Numbered from the stretch's first letter, positions 1 to 8,989 are shown. The stretch is 46,403 nt of DNA from Cohnella luojiensis (GCF_004564235.1 NZ_SOMN01000040.1:1-46403), one strand, 5' to 3'. Numbers and translations: made by a program. Notes: generated from the sequence alone by a model not told the origin.

Positions 1-196
1 TAAATGGTAATCGCCTACGATTAAGTGGTTACATTCTTTTTTCTTATCTGCCAAGAAGATGAATGTAAAAATTATACACATTTGGATATTGTGATGCTGA
101 TGTCAGGTTTTATGCATGTCTAGTGGCGTAGATCGAACTAAATTCATTTTGAGCTCGTTTGGCAAGCTGTAGTTAGGTATTGGCGGAGGTACTAAA

Positions 197-1096
197 TTGA
201 AATACTTCTTAGACATAATAAGAAAATTCCCATCGAAAATTGTGACTCTAGAAATAACGGAGCACCTTATCCTCGCTATTAGGTCTGATATGTCCGTTTA
301 TCGCTTGTGTGGATTGGATCCCATGGATTTTCCAGGAGTTCCTAAGGTTGAGCCCATAATGATTTTTAATATCCAAAGCTCACTTTTACATAGAGTGATA
401 AGACAGGTTGTTTTTGCGGTTTCAACTTCGGAGAATAGACCTGTATTAACAGGCGTATCCTGCCAAAATGATGCGAATGGCCGCCTTAGATTCCTTGCTA
501 CGGACGGTGTAAAATTAGCTTCGAGAACAATTGATATGGACACGAAATATGTGCAATGTTACACCCCAATTATTATTCCAGGGAAAAATTTGTATGAATT
601 ATCAAAACTGCTTAGCGATGAACAAGAATCAACCGAGATCATATTCGGAGAAAACCAAGCTATTTTCAAAACACGAAATATGATTTTTTACTCTGCAATA
701 ATCGATGGAACTTATCCCTCCGTTGAACACATTATTCCGGTATCGCACTCGACTGAAATCTTAGTGGACACAGGAAATATATTAAGCGCTTTAGAACGAG
801 TTTCACTATTAGCGGATGATAGTAATCTCTTGCGCTTAAATGTTACGGGGAACCGTATTGAGTTAGTTGCAAGAACTGCTGAGATTGGGGATGTCTACGA
901 GGAAATGAGCATTGAGCATATTGCCGGTGCTGAAATTCAAATTTCCTTTAATGGAAAACATATGAGAGATATTCTGCGCTCCACAGATAGCGCAAAAACA
1001 ACATTGAAGTTTTCCGGCAAGCTGAACCCTATGATTATTGAACCCTTTCAAGATTCTCAATCGATTTATATCTTAACTCCAATTAGATCAAAATAA
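197..1096 (+). CDS. N-terminally truncated DNA polymerase III beta clamp (DnaN-like) paralogue
   Basis: The 299-residue product follows bacterial sliding clamps from about residue 80 of B. subtilis DnaN to the C-terminus. Landmarks are VFAVSTSENRPVLTGV, the FLATDGVKLA segment, IPGKNLYEL, DGTYPSVEHIIP and the ILTPIR tail. A full clamp has about 378 residues in three similar domains; here about the first 79 residues (most of domain I) are absent. The start is TTG 197 with GGAGGT six bases upstream. An in-frame TAG lies at 170-172, and no other frame of bases 1-196 encodes the missing part, so this is not a simple frameshift. The polymerase-binding cleft between domains II and III should be kept, but the domain I face of the ring interface is damaged. 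It is either a decayed duplicate or a shortened clamp variant; the main chromosomal dnaN is expected elsewhere. Confidence 0.85.
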   Translation: MKYFLDIIRKFPSKIVTLEITEHLILAIRSDMSVYRLCGLDPMDFPGVPKVEPIMIFNIQSSLLHRVIRQVVFAVSTSENRPVLTGVSCQNDANGRLRFLATDGVKLASRTIDMDTKYVQCYTPIIIPGKNLYELSKLLSDEQESTEIIFGENQAIFKTRNMIFYSAIIDGTYPSVEHIIPVSHSTEILVDTGNILSALERVSLLADDSNLLRLNVTGNRIELVARTAEIGDVYEEMSIEHIAGAEIQISFNGKHMRDILRSTDSAKTTLKFSGKLNPMIIEPFQDSQSIYILTPIRSK

Positions 1097-1107
1097 TAAA
1101 TAAGATG

Positions 1108-1923
1108 TTACCGAGGCGTCGTTCTTTTTCTTCTCTTGAATATCCATAGACCGGCAAGCCCCGTCAAAGCGATCGCGAGGATTCCTTCCGGACTGGGCAT
1201 GGCAACATAGCTGAATTCTTCATGTACAAGAATGAATTTTTTCAAAATTAACGTATCTATGAAGGCATTTCCCATCGTGTGCATAACGACGGCCGGCCAT
1301 ACGCTTCTGGTCATCAACAGAATCTCACCATACAGAATCGCCATGACGATCACGCCGATCATCATGCGGGGGATATAGGTGATCATGCTTTCCGTGGTGT
1401 CTACGAACAGAAATAAATAAGGAAAATGCCACGCCCCCCAAACCAACCCAACGGCAATATGAACGAGAAAGCGGTTATAGCCAAGCGAAAAGAGCTTCGG
1501 AGCCATATGGCCCCTCCAGGCGAATTCCTCGAATACATTTTTGATGAAGCTTGGTATGAGCGCCATTCCGATTGCCGCCAAATAGGAAGAAGACGAAGAG
1601 AACATGTCCGTCCACCCCAGTCCCAAACCGATTGCGACAATCACCGCTGTCATCAAGGGAAAGAATAGGAAACTGAATGCATACAGAAGCGTGTTTCCCC
1701 TGATTCGAGGTTTGATCCCGAAATCTTTCCACCCGTCTCCCATCCAACTGCGCATAATCACTACAGCCAAGAGGGGGGACACAATCCAAATCAGCTGTCC
1801 TAGGCTGCCGTTCTCATCCGTTCCGGCTTGCAGATCCACCAGCCGCCCGATCCATCCGCAGCTAAGCGCGACGAGCGAAAAAATAATCACATTCCTCAGC
1901 GTCTTGTTATGAGTTACTCTCAA
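1108..1923 (-). CDS. CPBP-family intramembrane metalloprotease
   Basis: Hydrophobic protein of about 271 residues with several membrane segments and the CPBP/Abi signature: EEFAWR (E132, E133, R137), a second motif with H166 in WGAWHFPY, and H215 in VVMHTMGN. Family members are membrane-embedded proteases related to Rce1 and are often linked to bacteriocin immunity or stress. I chose a TTG start at 1923 because GAGGAGCTGGAG precedes it and because it overlaps the stop of the upstream PadR gene as TTGA, the usual sign of translational coupling. A longer frame opens at 1968 but would lie deep inside padR. The C-terminus ends in a basic KRRKR tail after the last helix. The substrate is unknown. 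Regulation by the PadR partner is inferred from the operon. Confidence 0.82.
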   Translation of the reverse strand: MRVTHNKTLRNVIIFSLVALSCGWIGRLVDLQAGTDENGSLGQLIWIVSPLLAVVIMRSWMGDGWKDFGIKPRIRGNTLLYAFSFLFFPLMTAVIVAIGLGLGWTDMFSSSSSYLAAIGMALIPSFIKNVFEEFAWRGHMAPKLFSLGYNRFLVHIAVGLVWGAWHFPYLFLFVDTTESMITYIPRMMIGVIVMAILYGEILLMTRSVWPAVVMHTMGNAFIDTLILKKFILVHEEFSYVAMPSPEGILAIALTGLAGLWIFKRRKRTTPR

Positions 1924-2474
1924 GGCTCCAGCTCCTCTTTTATTTTCTGCAAGTATTTCCCGTACCACTCTTTCAAGAAAGCATAATAATCCATTCCGAA
2001 TTCCAATGTATCCAGCCTGCTTCTTACTTTCGGGTTATTTAGAAGCTCCCTGTTTTTCCCAATCTGTTCCCGGTTCATTTGCTGAATCATCTTCAAGGTC
2101 GTCCCTACCGTCTCGATTTCACGTAAATATTGTTCGACGAGTTCGAGTTTTCTGGGGCCTTCGACATAGTTGAAGAAAAACATTTTTACGAGCGCGGGGT
2201 CCCTTGGTTTGTCTAATGCGATCGGCTCACCGGCCCAACGCAGGAACTCCTTCTCCCCCTCCTCCGTGATCGAGAAAACCTTCTTGCGCCTTGCCCCCCG
2301 ACGATCCTCCGTTACAAGGACATGCTCATTCTGAATGAGCTTCTTCAAAGCCGGTTGTATGCTGCCTTGGCTCGAATTGTAAAAGAACCCGGTGCTTGAT
2401 TCCATGCTTTTCTTTAGATCATAGGACGACTTATCGCCGTCCAGCAGCAAACCCAGAATGATCTTATCCTGCAT
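1920..2474 (-). CDS. PadR-family transcriptional regulator
   Basis: 184 residues. The N-terminal 80 residues form a PadR winged helix (ILGLLLDGDKSSYDLKK, SSQGSIQPALKKLIQNEHV, RRKKVFSITEEGEKEF). The C-terminal half is the helical Vir_act_alpha_C dimerisation region, ending in YYAFLKEWYGKYL. PadR proteins repress their own operon and often neighbouring membrane-protein genes in response to small molecules. A strong AAGGAGG precedes the ATG. The gene is first in a two-gene operon with the CPBP protease and overlaps it by four bases. A perfect palindrome at 2493-2518 lies between the predicted promoter and the ribosome-binding site, so autorepression is likely. The ligand cannot be deduced. Confidence 0.9.
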   Translation of the reverse strand: MQDKIILGLLLDGDKSSYDLKKSMESSTGFFYNSSQGSIQPALKKLIQNEHVLVTEDRRGARRKKVFSITEEGEKEFLRWAGEPIALDKPRDPALVKMFFFNYVEGPRKLELVEQYLREIETVGTTLKMIQQMNREQIGKNRELLNNPKVRSRLDTLEFGMDYYAFLKEWYGKYLQKIKEELEP

Positions 2475-2492
2475 AATGAAATATCCTCCTTA

Positions 2493-2518
2493 TTTCTAAT
2501 AGACATGTCTATTAGAAA
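2493..2518. promoter_or_regulatory. 26-bp perfect palindrome, probable PadR operator
   Basis: The half-site TTTCTAATAGACA is followed directly by its exact reverse complement, so all 26 bases are symmetric with no spacer. It sits just upstream of the padR ribosome-binding site and downstream of the predicted -10. That position suits a repressor roadblock and could also form a hairpin in the 5' leader. Assignment to PadR is inferred from adjacency. Confidence 0.7.
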
Positions 2519-2529
2519 CATATAAATCG

Positions 2530-2558
2530 AGCATAATACCTTAATTGAGTTCTGTCAA
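2530..2558 (-). promoter_or_regulatory. Predicted sigma-A promoter of the padR-CPBP operon
   Basis: Reading leftward, TTGACA (2558-2553) is separated by 17 bp from TATGCT (2535-2530). The -35 is perfect and the -10 matches four of six positions. The transcript would start near 2523 and run straight into the palindrome. Confidence 0.5.
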
Positions 2559-2667
2559 CATTTGTTAACATCCAATCCACTGCAGGATTGACGGAAAGAA
2601 TCCGAAGTTGCCGCCGTCACTCGCTCGCCCGATTCATTGGTCCACTACCAAGCTCTAACTCTAAAAC

Positions 2668-2705
2668 AAAAGCCGGAACCCTTCTCGAAGAAGAGTTTCG
2701 GCTTT
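2668..2705 (-). terminator. Rho-independent terminator of the sugar ABC/two-component operon
   Basis: On the minus strand, GCCGAAACTC pairs (with G-U pairs) with GGGTTCCGGC and is followed by TTTTGTTTT. It begins about nine bases after the response-regulator stop codon. Confidence 0.75.
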
Positions 2706-2713
2706 GCGCATTT

Positions 2714-3898
2714 CTAATGCTCGACATATTCGGCTCCGCTCATATTCTGGCGGTACTCCGACGGCGTGACGCCGTTTTTCTTACGGAATATCTGGGAGAA
2801 GTGGCGCATGTCCGGGTAACCGACGCGCTCGGAGATATCGGCGATTTTCAGCTCCGATCCCCGAAGCAGCTCCATCGCCCGCTCGAGCCGAAGATGGGTG
2901 ATGTATTCCTTGAAGCCTCTCCCGGTCTTCTGCTTGAATAATTGACTGAAGTAAATCGGATTCAAGTAGACGACGGATGCCACCTTCTCCAAAGACAGTT
3001 CCGCGTGATAATTCGACTGGATGTATTGGAGCGCGACTTCGACCGCCTGGTCTCCGCCGCTGGCATAATGGTCATACACTTGGCTGGCGGAGGCTTTGCG
3101 CAAGTTCTGCACTTCGGCGGGTACCTTTGCGAAGTCCGTGATTCGGTCCGTATGAAGCACTTGAAACGGCGTCTTCACGTATCGCTTCAGATGGCTTCTC
3201 AACTGCTCAACCAGTCTCCCAAGCCCGTTGTCGTCCCGTAACGTGACCAATCCGAGCAGACTTTTGGCGTCGATGCTGGCCACGAACCCGGTACCTGCAG
3301 ATTCGATCAGCTCGGATAACACGTTCTCCATGATGAAATGCTCCAGCTTCACGTCGCGGTCGCTTTCCATTCGTACCATCAGCAGGTGGAAATGCGAATG
3401 GTTTTCGGTGAAGGGCTTAATATCGATAGCCCCTAAGTCCAGGCCGGACGCCCAGCGGGCGAACACGGCCTCCCGCAGCAACCGCAAATTGCCTTTCAAG
3501 AGATGAGTCTCCTTGGACCATTCGTTCTCCTTCGAGATCTCCTCTCCAAGTTTCCTGATCATCTCTATCAGAATGTCCTTGCCGATCGGCTTAAGCAAAT
3601 AGTCTTTGGCTCCCAATCGAACCGCTTCCTGGGCATACGCGAATTCCGAGTATGCGGAGATCACGACCCATTTCACGTGGGCATGTCTTGTGCGGGAAAT
3701 TTCCATCAGCTCCAGCCCCGTCATGCCAGGCATAAGAACGTCGGTAAGGACGAGATCGATGGATTCGTTCTTCAGCAGGTAAACGGCCTCCTCCGGATTG
3801 GAGGCAAGAAAGACGCGATGATCCGGAAATTGGTTTCGAATCGTCCGTTCTATTCCGCTTCGAATGACGCTTTCGTCGTCGACGACAAGAATGTTCAA
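2714..3898 (-). CDS. Response regulator with AraC-type DNA-binding domain (YesN-like)
   Basis: 394 residues. The receiver domain covers residues 1-120, with acidic pocket D7/D8, phospho-acceptor D53 in LVLTDVLMPG, switch residue S81 and K103 in DYLLKP. A variable linker follows. A double helix-turn-helix AraC domain fills about residues 290-385 (LSLEKVASVVYLNPIYFSQLFKQKTGRGFKEY-like region and IADISERVGYPDMRHFSQIFRKKNGVTPSEYR-like region). Such regulators switch on carbohydrate uptake and degradation genes when the partner YesM-type kinase senses a sugar. The start is one base after the stop of the kinase gene, so the two are translated together. It is the last gene of a five-gene operon; the target is probably the operon's own promoter (inference). 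Confidence 0.93.
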   Translation of the reverse strand: MNILVVDDESVIRSGIERTIRNQFPDHRVFLASNPEEAVYLLKNESIDLVLTDVLMPGMTGLELMEISRTRHAHVKWVVISAYSEFAYAQEAVRLGAKDYLLKPIGKDILIEMIRKLGEEISKENEWSKETHLLKGNLRLLREAVFARWASGLDLGAIDIKPFTENHSHFHLLMVRMESDRDVKLEHFIMENVLSELIESAGTGFVASIDAKSLLGLVTLRDDNGLGRLVEQLRSHLKRYVKTPFQVLHTDRITDFAKVPAEVQNLRKASASQVYDHYASGGDQAVEVALQYIQSNYHAELSLEKVASVVYLNPIYFSQLFKQKTGRGFKEYITHLRLERAMELLRGSELKIADISERVGYPDMRHFSQIFRKKNGVTPSEYRQNMSGAEYVEH

Positions 3899-3899
3899 G

Positions 3900-5702
3900 T
3901 TATTGTCTCCTCTCCGGCGGAATAGGGAGCGTAACGATAACGGTCGTTCCGAGGTTCTTGCGGCTGTCGACTCGTATACCGAAGCCTTCCCCGAACATCA
4001 AGCGAATACGACTATTCACGTTCTGCAAACCGATTCCTTTACGGCCCGCCGATTCTTCCGCCTCGTCGCTTCGTCCAAATTCCAATACGCTAGAATCATC
4101 TAGCGTATGGGAAAGACGCCGGAGCGTATCCTCCTCCATTCCGACGCCGTTGTCTTCCACGATAATCTCCAGCCGTCCATCATTTTCGTTCGAAGAAATA
4201 CGCAAGCTACCGGGACGGTTCAGTGGCTCCAGCCCGTATTTCACGGCATTCTCGACGATAGGCTGCAAGAACATCTTGGGAACCTCCATATCCAGCCAGC
4301 GCTCTTCCACCTCGAACTCCGTTCTCACGCGTCCTCCAAGCCGGGTTTGGATAATCGTCAAGTAATGATGCAGTTGGTCCAGCTCGCGGCGAAGCGTCGC
4401 GCGCGAGGCTTCCTCCCACTCGCTCCCGTAACGGAAAATATGCGACAAAGCCAGGATCACTTTGCCGAGCCGGTCATTCTCCCGTTCGTCCAGCATCCAA
4501 TAGATCATATCCAGCGTATTGAACAAAAAGTGGGGATTAACCTGGGACTGAAGCGCCTGAAGCTGAGCGTTCTTCTCGCTTATGGAGGCCAGCTTAATAC
4601 GCTCGATCAAATCGTCCATCTGGTTAACCATGCGGTTAAAGGAGCCCACGAGAACGTTAAGCTCCTGGTAGGATTGCACGTGGACCTGACCCTTGAAGTT
4701 CCCCAGCTCCACCTGTTTCATCTGATGGATCAGCCTTTTGAACGGGGAGGAAAAGGAACGGGATACGAACGTCGCGAGTGCCGTTGCCGCAATGACAAGC
4801 ACGATGATAACGCTTAGCAGAAAACGCTGCGTTTCCCTAAGCTCAAGCTTCAAATCCCGCTTCGGCGTGACGCCGATAACGGTCCAATCCGCCGTGCGGA
4901 TCCGGGCCGCGGTAATCATGGCGTCTTCCCGCTCGGTCAGGCTCACTTCGCCGTTCTTCAATTTCCCCGGCCAACCGGGGGGAACGATTACCGTTTCGTT
5001 CTCCGCCATTTTCGTGCGAATGATCTCGTTGCCCTCGTGACCTTGAATAATGACGCTGCTCCCCGGTCCGAGAATCGCGTTCGAAAGCGCGGATACGATG
5101 GCGTCCGCGTCGGTTTCGATCAAGACGATGCCGATCGGCTTTAATGCGCTAAGCTCGAACAACTGGCGTCCGAACGCGAAAACAGGCCGGTCGATCCCCC
5201 CGCTCATGAGCGATTGAGGGTAAACGCCAAGCCATATCATCTCGCCTGTCGATTGCTGCAGCTGGGTAAACCATTGCTTCTCGGAATGATCCCTCACGGC
5301 GGCGCCTACCGAGCGGTCGAAGCTGAATACTTTGCCCCTGTTCGTTACGATATGAATGCCGACGATATCGTTGCGGGAGTAAAATATGGCCCCCAGAATG
5401 TCGGTAATTCGACGTTCAAGATTAACTCCCTCGACCGTACGGTCGGATGAAGGATTCTGCAGCAGTCTCATCAGCTCGTTGTTGCTGTTGAGCGATTTGG
5501 TGACGGTATCATACCCTTTAAGCATCAAGTCGAACAGGCCGACCGTCTGCGAGATATTCTTCTCGGCAATGACGCTCACCTTGCTGCGAATTTGCTCGGA
5601 CGCACGCTGGTAATAAACCAAACTGACAATAAGAAGCAAGCCCAGCATGCTAAACAAAAAGATCAGAAATAATCGGCCGTGTATGGATCGGAAGCTTTTC
5701 AT
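3900..5702 (-). CDS. Sensor histidine kinase, YesM family (LytS-type)
   Basis: 600 residues. TM1 is at about 10-31, a large extracellular dCache-like sensing region at about 32-293, and TM2 at about 294-315. A HAMP segment covers about 317-370. The His_kinase domain has phospho-acceptor H391 in VNPHFLFN, and the HATPase domain has the N box IVENAVKYG (482-490), DNGVGM (517-522) and GKGIGLQN-type G2 (around 555-561). It is a membrane kinase that phosphorylates the adjacent AraC-type regulator. The gene lies nine bases after the permease gene and one base before the regulator gene. The ligand may be presented by the lipoprotein encoded upstream in the same operon, as proposed for other ABC-coupled YesMN systems (inference). 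Confidence 0.93.
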   Translation of the reverse strand: MKSFRSIHGRLFLIFLFSMLGLLLIVSLVYYQRASEQIRSKVSVIAEKNISQTVGLFDLMLKGYDTVTKSLNSNNELMRLLQNPSSDRTVEGVNLERRITDILGAIFYSRNDIVGIHIVTNRGKVFSFDRSVGAAVRDHSEKQWFTQLQQSTGEMIWLGVYPQSLMSGGIDRPVFAFGRQLFELSALKPIGIVLIETDADAIVSALSNAILGPGSSVIIQGHEGNEIIRTKMAENETVIVPPGWPGKLKNGEVSLTEREDAMITAARIRTADWTVIGVTPKRDLKLELRETQRFLLSVIIVLVIAATALATFVSRSFSSPFKRLIHQMKQVELGNFKGQVHVQSYQELNVLVGSFNRMVNQMDDLIERIKLASISEKNAQLQALQSQVNPHFLFNTLDMIYWMLDERENDRLGKVILALSHIFRYGSEWEEASRATLRRELDQLHHYLTIIQTRLGGRVRTEFEVEERWLDMEVPKMFLQPIVENAVKYGLEPLNRPGSLRISSNENDGRLEIIVEDNGVGMEEDTLRRLSHTLDDSSVLEFGRSDEAEESAGRKGIGLQNVNSRIRLMFGEGFGIRVDSRKNLGTTVIVTLPIPPERRQ

Positions 5703-5711
5703 GATCCCATG

Positions 5712-6593
5712 TTACCCTTTTACGGCGCCGGCTACCATGCCTTTCGTTATTTTCTCCGCGAGCAAGAAATAAATGAGAATAACCGGCAATGCGCCAAGCA
5801 CGAGGAAAGCTCCGATCGCGCCGTAGTTGACCGAGTATTGACTAACGAAGCTATACACTCCGAAAGGCAAGGTTTTGAGCTTCTCGGCGGAGATGAAGGT
5901 AGCCGCCATGATATATTCATTCCAGATGTTGATGAAGGCCAGGATGCACACTGTCATGATCGGCGGTATCGAGACCGGAAGCACGATAGAACCGAAGATC
6001 CGGAATACGCCGGCTCCGTCCATGATCGCGGATTCCTCGATTTCTTGAGGGATCGTCTTCATGAAGCCGCTTAGGATAAATACGGCGATCGGCGTCTGGA
6101 AGGCGATATACGGCAGAATAAGCGACAAGTGCGTGTTCAAGATGTCGATGTTCTTGAACATGATCATGAGCGGAAGCAGCGTTCCCTGCATCGGAATCAT
6201 CATTCCGAGCAAGAAAATCAGAAGGACGACCTGCCCGTATTTCCAGCGGAAACGGGTAATCGCGAACGCCGTCAGCGAAGCCAGCAGGATGACGCAAACC
6301 ATGGTGACGGAGGTCACCAGAACGCTGTTGCCGAGGTATTTCCAGTAGTTTCCTCCCTCGACGGCGGCCGAATAATTGCTCCATTGCCATACCGACGGCA
6401 AGGCGAAGAAGTTGCCCGACAGGATTTCTTCATTCGTCTTGAGCGAATAGATGAGCAGCCAGATGAGCGGATACAACTGCGTGACGAGCAGGATACCGAA
6501 GAAGGCGAATACAATGCCTTTGGTGAATGTAAAGCGGCTGCGCCGGGTTTCAGCGACAGGCTTCGCTACCGTTATGCTTACGGATTGGCTCAT
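5712..6593 (-). CDS. Carbohydrate ABC transporter permease, MalG-like (CUT1)
   Basis: 293 residues with six predicted membrane helices. The cytoplasmic EAA loop reads EESAIMDGAGVFRIFGSIVLPVS, the contact point for the ATPase. The N-terminus extends about 20 residues before TM1. It pairs with the permease encoded immediately upstream (16-bp gap) to form the channel for the sugar delivered by the lipoprotein. The operon contains no ATPase gene; CUT1 systems of Bacillota usually share a distant MsmX-type ATPase. The substrate cannot be deduced from the permease alone. Confidence 0.92.
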   Translation of the reverse strand: MSQSVSITVAKPVAETRRSRFTFTKGIVFAFFGILLVTQLYPLIWLLIYSLKTNEEILSGNFFALPSVWQWSNYSAAVEGGNYWKYLGNSVLVTSVTMVCVILLASLTAFAITRFRWKYGQVVLLIFLLGMMIPMQGTLLPLMIMFKNIDILNTHLSLILPYIAFQTPIAVFILSGFMKTIPQEIEESAIMDGAGVFRIFGSIVLPVSIPPIMTVCILAFINIWNEYIMAATFISAEKLKTLPFGVYSFVSQYSVNYGAIGAFLVLGALPVILIYFLLAEKITKGMVAGAVKG

Positions 6594-6609
6594 GCGGAGC
6601 GCCTCCTTT

Positions 6610-7503
6610 TTACGAGAATCGTTTGTCTAGCCGATTGAATAACAGATTGATGAACAAGGTAGCCGCTAGGCAGACGACGACCAGGAAACAAGCGATGGCG
6701 CTGCCGTAACCGTATTTCATCGAGAGGAACGACATATTGTACATATGGCTAGAGATAACGTCTGTCGCGTGCGCGGGTCCGCCGCCCGTCATGACCATAA
6801 TGAGGTCGAACGATTGGAGGGAACCGATGAACGAGAGCACGACGGAAATTTTGAAAATCGGGACGATCAATGGCAGCGTAATGTAACGGTCGGCCTTAAA
6901 GCCTTCCGCGCCGTCGATCTTGGCGGCTTCGTAAATATCGGCCGGAATGTTCTGAATTCCGGTGAATTGAATGAGAATGTGGTAGCCCAGGTATTGCCAT
7001 AGAGCGACGAGAATGATGGAGTAGATGGCCACCTTCGGTTCGGTTAGCCAGGAATGCGTCCAGGAATCCAGACCGAGCTTGATCAGAATTTGGTTGATCA
7101 TGCCGCCCATGGAGGCCGGATTGTATATCGTCTTCCATAATTGGCCGATGACGACCACGGACAGGATGACGGGCAGAAAATAGCTCGAGACGAGGAAACC
7201 CGTCTTGCGAACGTAACGGCTGATCAGAATCGCCACGAACAGGGCGATCGGCAATTGAACCAACATCGAGAATCCGGCCAATAGGAATGTCCGTCTGACC
7301 GATGGCCAGAAGTAGGCATCGTTCGTGAACATTTTATCGAAGTTCGAAAGGCCCACGAATTTGGACGTGCCGATGCCGTTCCAATCCAGCATCCCGTTAT
7401 AGAACGAGACGATAATCGGAACGAACACGAGAATGACATAGAGGAGCAAACACGGCAGTACGAACGCCGCGATCGTCCAACGGGATACTTTCAACACGTT
7501 CAA
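6610..7503 (-). CDS. Sugar ABC transporter permease, MalF-like (CUT1)
   Basis: 297 residues with six membrane helices starting at about residue 10 (FVLPCLLLYVILVFVPIIVSF). The EAA loop EAAKIDGAEGFKADRYITLPL precedes the fifth helix. It is the first permease of the pair; the start ATG has an AAAGGAGG-type site upstream. A GC-rich hairpin separates it from the binding-protein gene, which would set permease levels below binding-protein levels, a common arrangement in malEFG-type operons. Confidence 0.92.
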   Translation of the reverse strand: MNVLKVSRWTIAAFVLPCLLLYVILVFVPIIVSFYNGMLDWNGIGTSKFVGLSNFDKMFTNDAYFWPSVRRTFLLAGFSMLVQLPIALFVAILISRYVRKTGFLVSSYFLPVILSVVVIGQLWKTIYNPASMGGMINQILIKLGLDSWTHSWLTEPKVAIYSIILVALWQYLGYHILIQFTGIQNIPADIYEAAKIDGAEGFKADRYITLPLIVPIFKISVVLSFIGSLQSFDLIMVMTGGGPAHATDVISSHMYNMSFLSMKYGYGSAIACFLVVVCLAATLFINLLFNRLDKRFS

Positions 7504-7542
7504 GGCTTTCGCCTCCTTTACAGCCTCTCGCAGATGACGAAA

Positions 7543-7562
7543 GGGGGCGCCGGGCGTCCCCC
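7543..7562 (-). promoter_or_regulatory. GC-rich stem-loop between binding-protein and permease genes (attenuator/mRNA stabiliser)
   Basis: On the minus strand five G, a bulged A and CGC pair with GCG and five C across a three-base loop, followed only by TTTCGTC. The stem is strong but the T-tract is weak. This fits a leaky terminator or a 3' stabiliser that protects the binding-protein mRNA, giving differential expression inside the operon. Confidence 0.55.
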
Positions 7563-7586
7563 TCCGTACCTAATCGACGGTGATTA

Positions 7587-8957
7587 TTATTTGTTTTCTT
7601 CGAAAGCGGTTTGGTGTTCTTTCGCTACTTCTGCCGCGTCTTTTTTCGTTACGAACAAGTTTTGGATGCTCGACAGATGCACTTGGGCAGTTCCCGGGTT
7701 CATCGTGTTGTCGAACGCCAGGTCTCCGCCTTTTACGTCTTTGAACATGTTCATGACTTCAACTGCCATGTCGGAGTATCCTGCGGCTTTAAAGTCGCCG
7801 TCCACGACTTGGGCAAGGCCTACGCCTCCCTTAAGCGTAAACAGTTCTTTCGGGTAGTTCAGCATGAAGTAGTTCAAGAAATCGAGCGTTTCTTCCAGAT
7901 GCTCGCTGTTCTTGGATACCGCGAACGCGCTGCCCGGAGCGAGCATGAATTGGTTAGGGTCGCCTTTGCCGCCGACCGTCGGGAATTTGAAGACGCCTAC
8001 GTTACCGTCTTTGCTGACGTCGGACGTTTCGATGCCGCCGGTTGCCCAGCTTCCCATGAAGTACATAGCCGCTTTGCCTGTCTTGAACAGATTCTCGCCA
8101 GCGTTATAGTCGAAGGACGTCGCGCCTTCTTGGAAGGCACCTGCTTGCACGAGCGATTGGAACGCGTCGACGGCTTCTGTGAACGCCGGGTCGTCGAACG
8201 TTTTCTTGCCGTCGAGAACTTCCTTCAGGAAACCCGGGCCGCCGTTCGTGCGGAGCAAGACGTTCATGAACAGGAACGAACCGGTCCAGGAATCTTTTTC
8301 GCCGATGGCGATAGGCGTGATGTTTTTGGCTTTAAGCGTTTTGACGGCTTCGACCATTTCCTCGAACGTCGTCGGTACTTTCGCGCCGGCTTGCTCGAAC
8401 AGCGATTTATTGTAATAGACAAGGGCGATGTTGTTGCCGTCCGGCAAGGCGTACAGGTTGCCGTCGAATGTATAGTAGTCGAGGATTCCGGATTGGAACG
8501 TATCTTTGAGGCCGTTTTTCTCGACCATCTCGTTCAGCGGAGCGAACAGGTCGGCGTCGACGAACGGCTGCATTTGAGCGGATGGGTTAACGATCGTGAT
8601 GTCCGGCACTTCTTTGGAAGCGGCTTGCGTTTTCAGCTTCAGCTTTTGTTGGTCGGTGTTGAGGGAGTCGAGTTCGATCTTGACGTTCGGGTGCTCCGAC
8701 TCGTATTTCGCGACGACGTTGCGGATCATTTTGTATTTCGGGTCGGTTTGGTCAGGGTAAATGTTCTGGAACGTGATCGTGACTTTCTCGTTGCTGCCTG
8801 TGTCCTTGCTTGCGCTGCTGCTGGCAGCCGGGCTGCTAGCCGGAGCGCTTGCATTGCCGCCGTTATTGTTGTTTCCGGAAGATCCGCATGCGGACAAGCT
8901 AACCGCAAGCAAACCCGCCATAACGGTGCCAAGCATTTTCTTGTTTATAAAATTCAT
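7587..8957 (-). CDS. Extracellular sugar-binding lipoprotein of ABC transporter (family 1)
   Basis: 456 residues. A lipoprotein signal peptide ends in LAVSLSAC, with C24 as the lipid-modified residue, followed by a Ser/Ala/Asn-rich tether (about 25-55). The mature domain shows the family 1 solute-binding pattern (VTITFQNIYPDQ, VPDITIVNPSAQMQPFVDADLFAPL, YALPDGNNIALVYYNKSLFEQAG, GKAAMYFMGSW). It captures an oligosaccharide outside the membrane and hands it to the two permeases encoded downstream. It is the first gene of the operon, directly behind a predicted promoter overlapped by a cre site, so catabolite repression is expected. Confidence 0.93.
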   Translation of the reverse strand: MNFINKKMLGTVMAGLLAVSLSACGSSGNNNNGGNASAPASSPAASSSASKDTGSNEKVTITFQNIYPDQTDPKYKMIRNVVAKYESEHPNVKIELDSLNTDQQKLKLKTQAASKEVPDITIVNPSAQMQPFVDADLFAPLNEMVEKNGLKDTFQSGILDYYTFDGNLYALPDGNNIALVYYNKSLFEQAGAKVPTTFEEMVEAVKTLKAKNITPIAIGEKDSWTGSFLFMNVLLRTNGGPGFLKEVLDGKKTFDDPAFTEAVDAFQSLVQAGAFQEGATSFDYNAGENLFKTGKAAMYFMGSWATGGIETSDVSKDGNVGVFKFPTVGGKGDPNQFMLAPGSAFAVSKNSEHLEETLDFLNYFMLNYPKELFTLKGGVGLAQVVDGDFKAAGYSDMAVEVMNMFKDVKGGDLAFDNTMNPGTAQVHLSSIQNLFVTKKDAAEVAKEHQTAFEENK

Positions 8958-8989
8958 TGGTACATCCCCCTTGAGGTTGTGATAGCCTC

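Noticed and set aside
1..196. Missing N-terminal part of the clamp gene in another frame
   Set aside because: All three plus-strand frames have stops and none resembles DnaN residues 1-79.
4107..4817. 236-residue open frame opposite the histidine kinase
   Set aside because: Antisense shadow; no homology pattern, while the kinase frame has all boxes.
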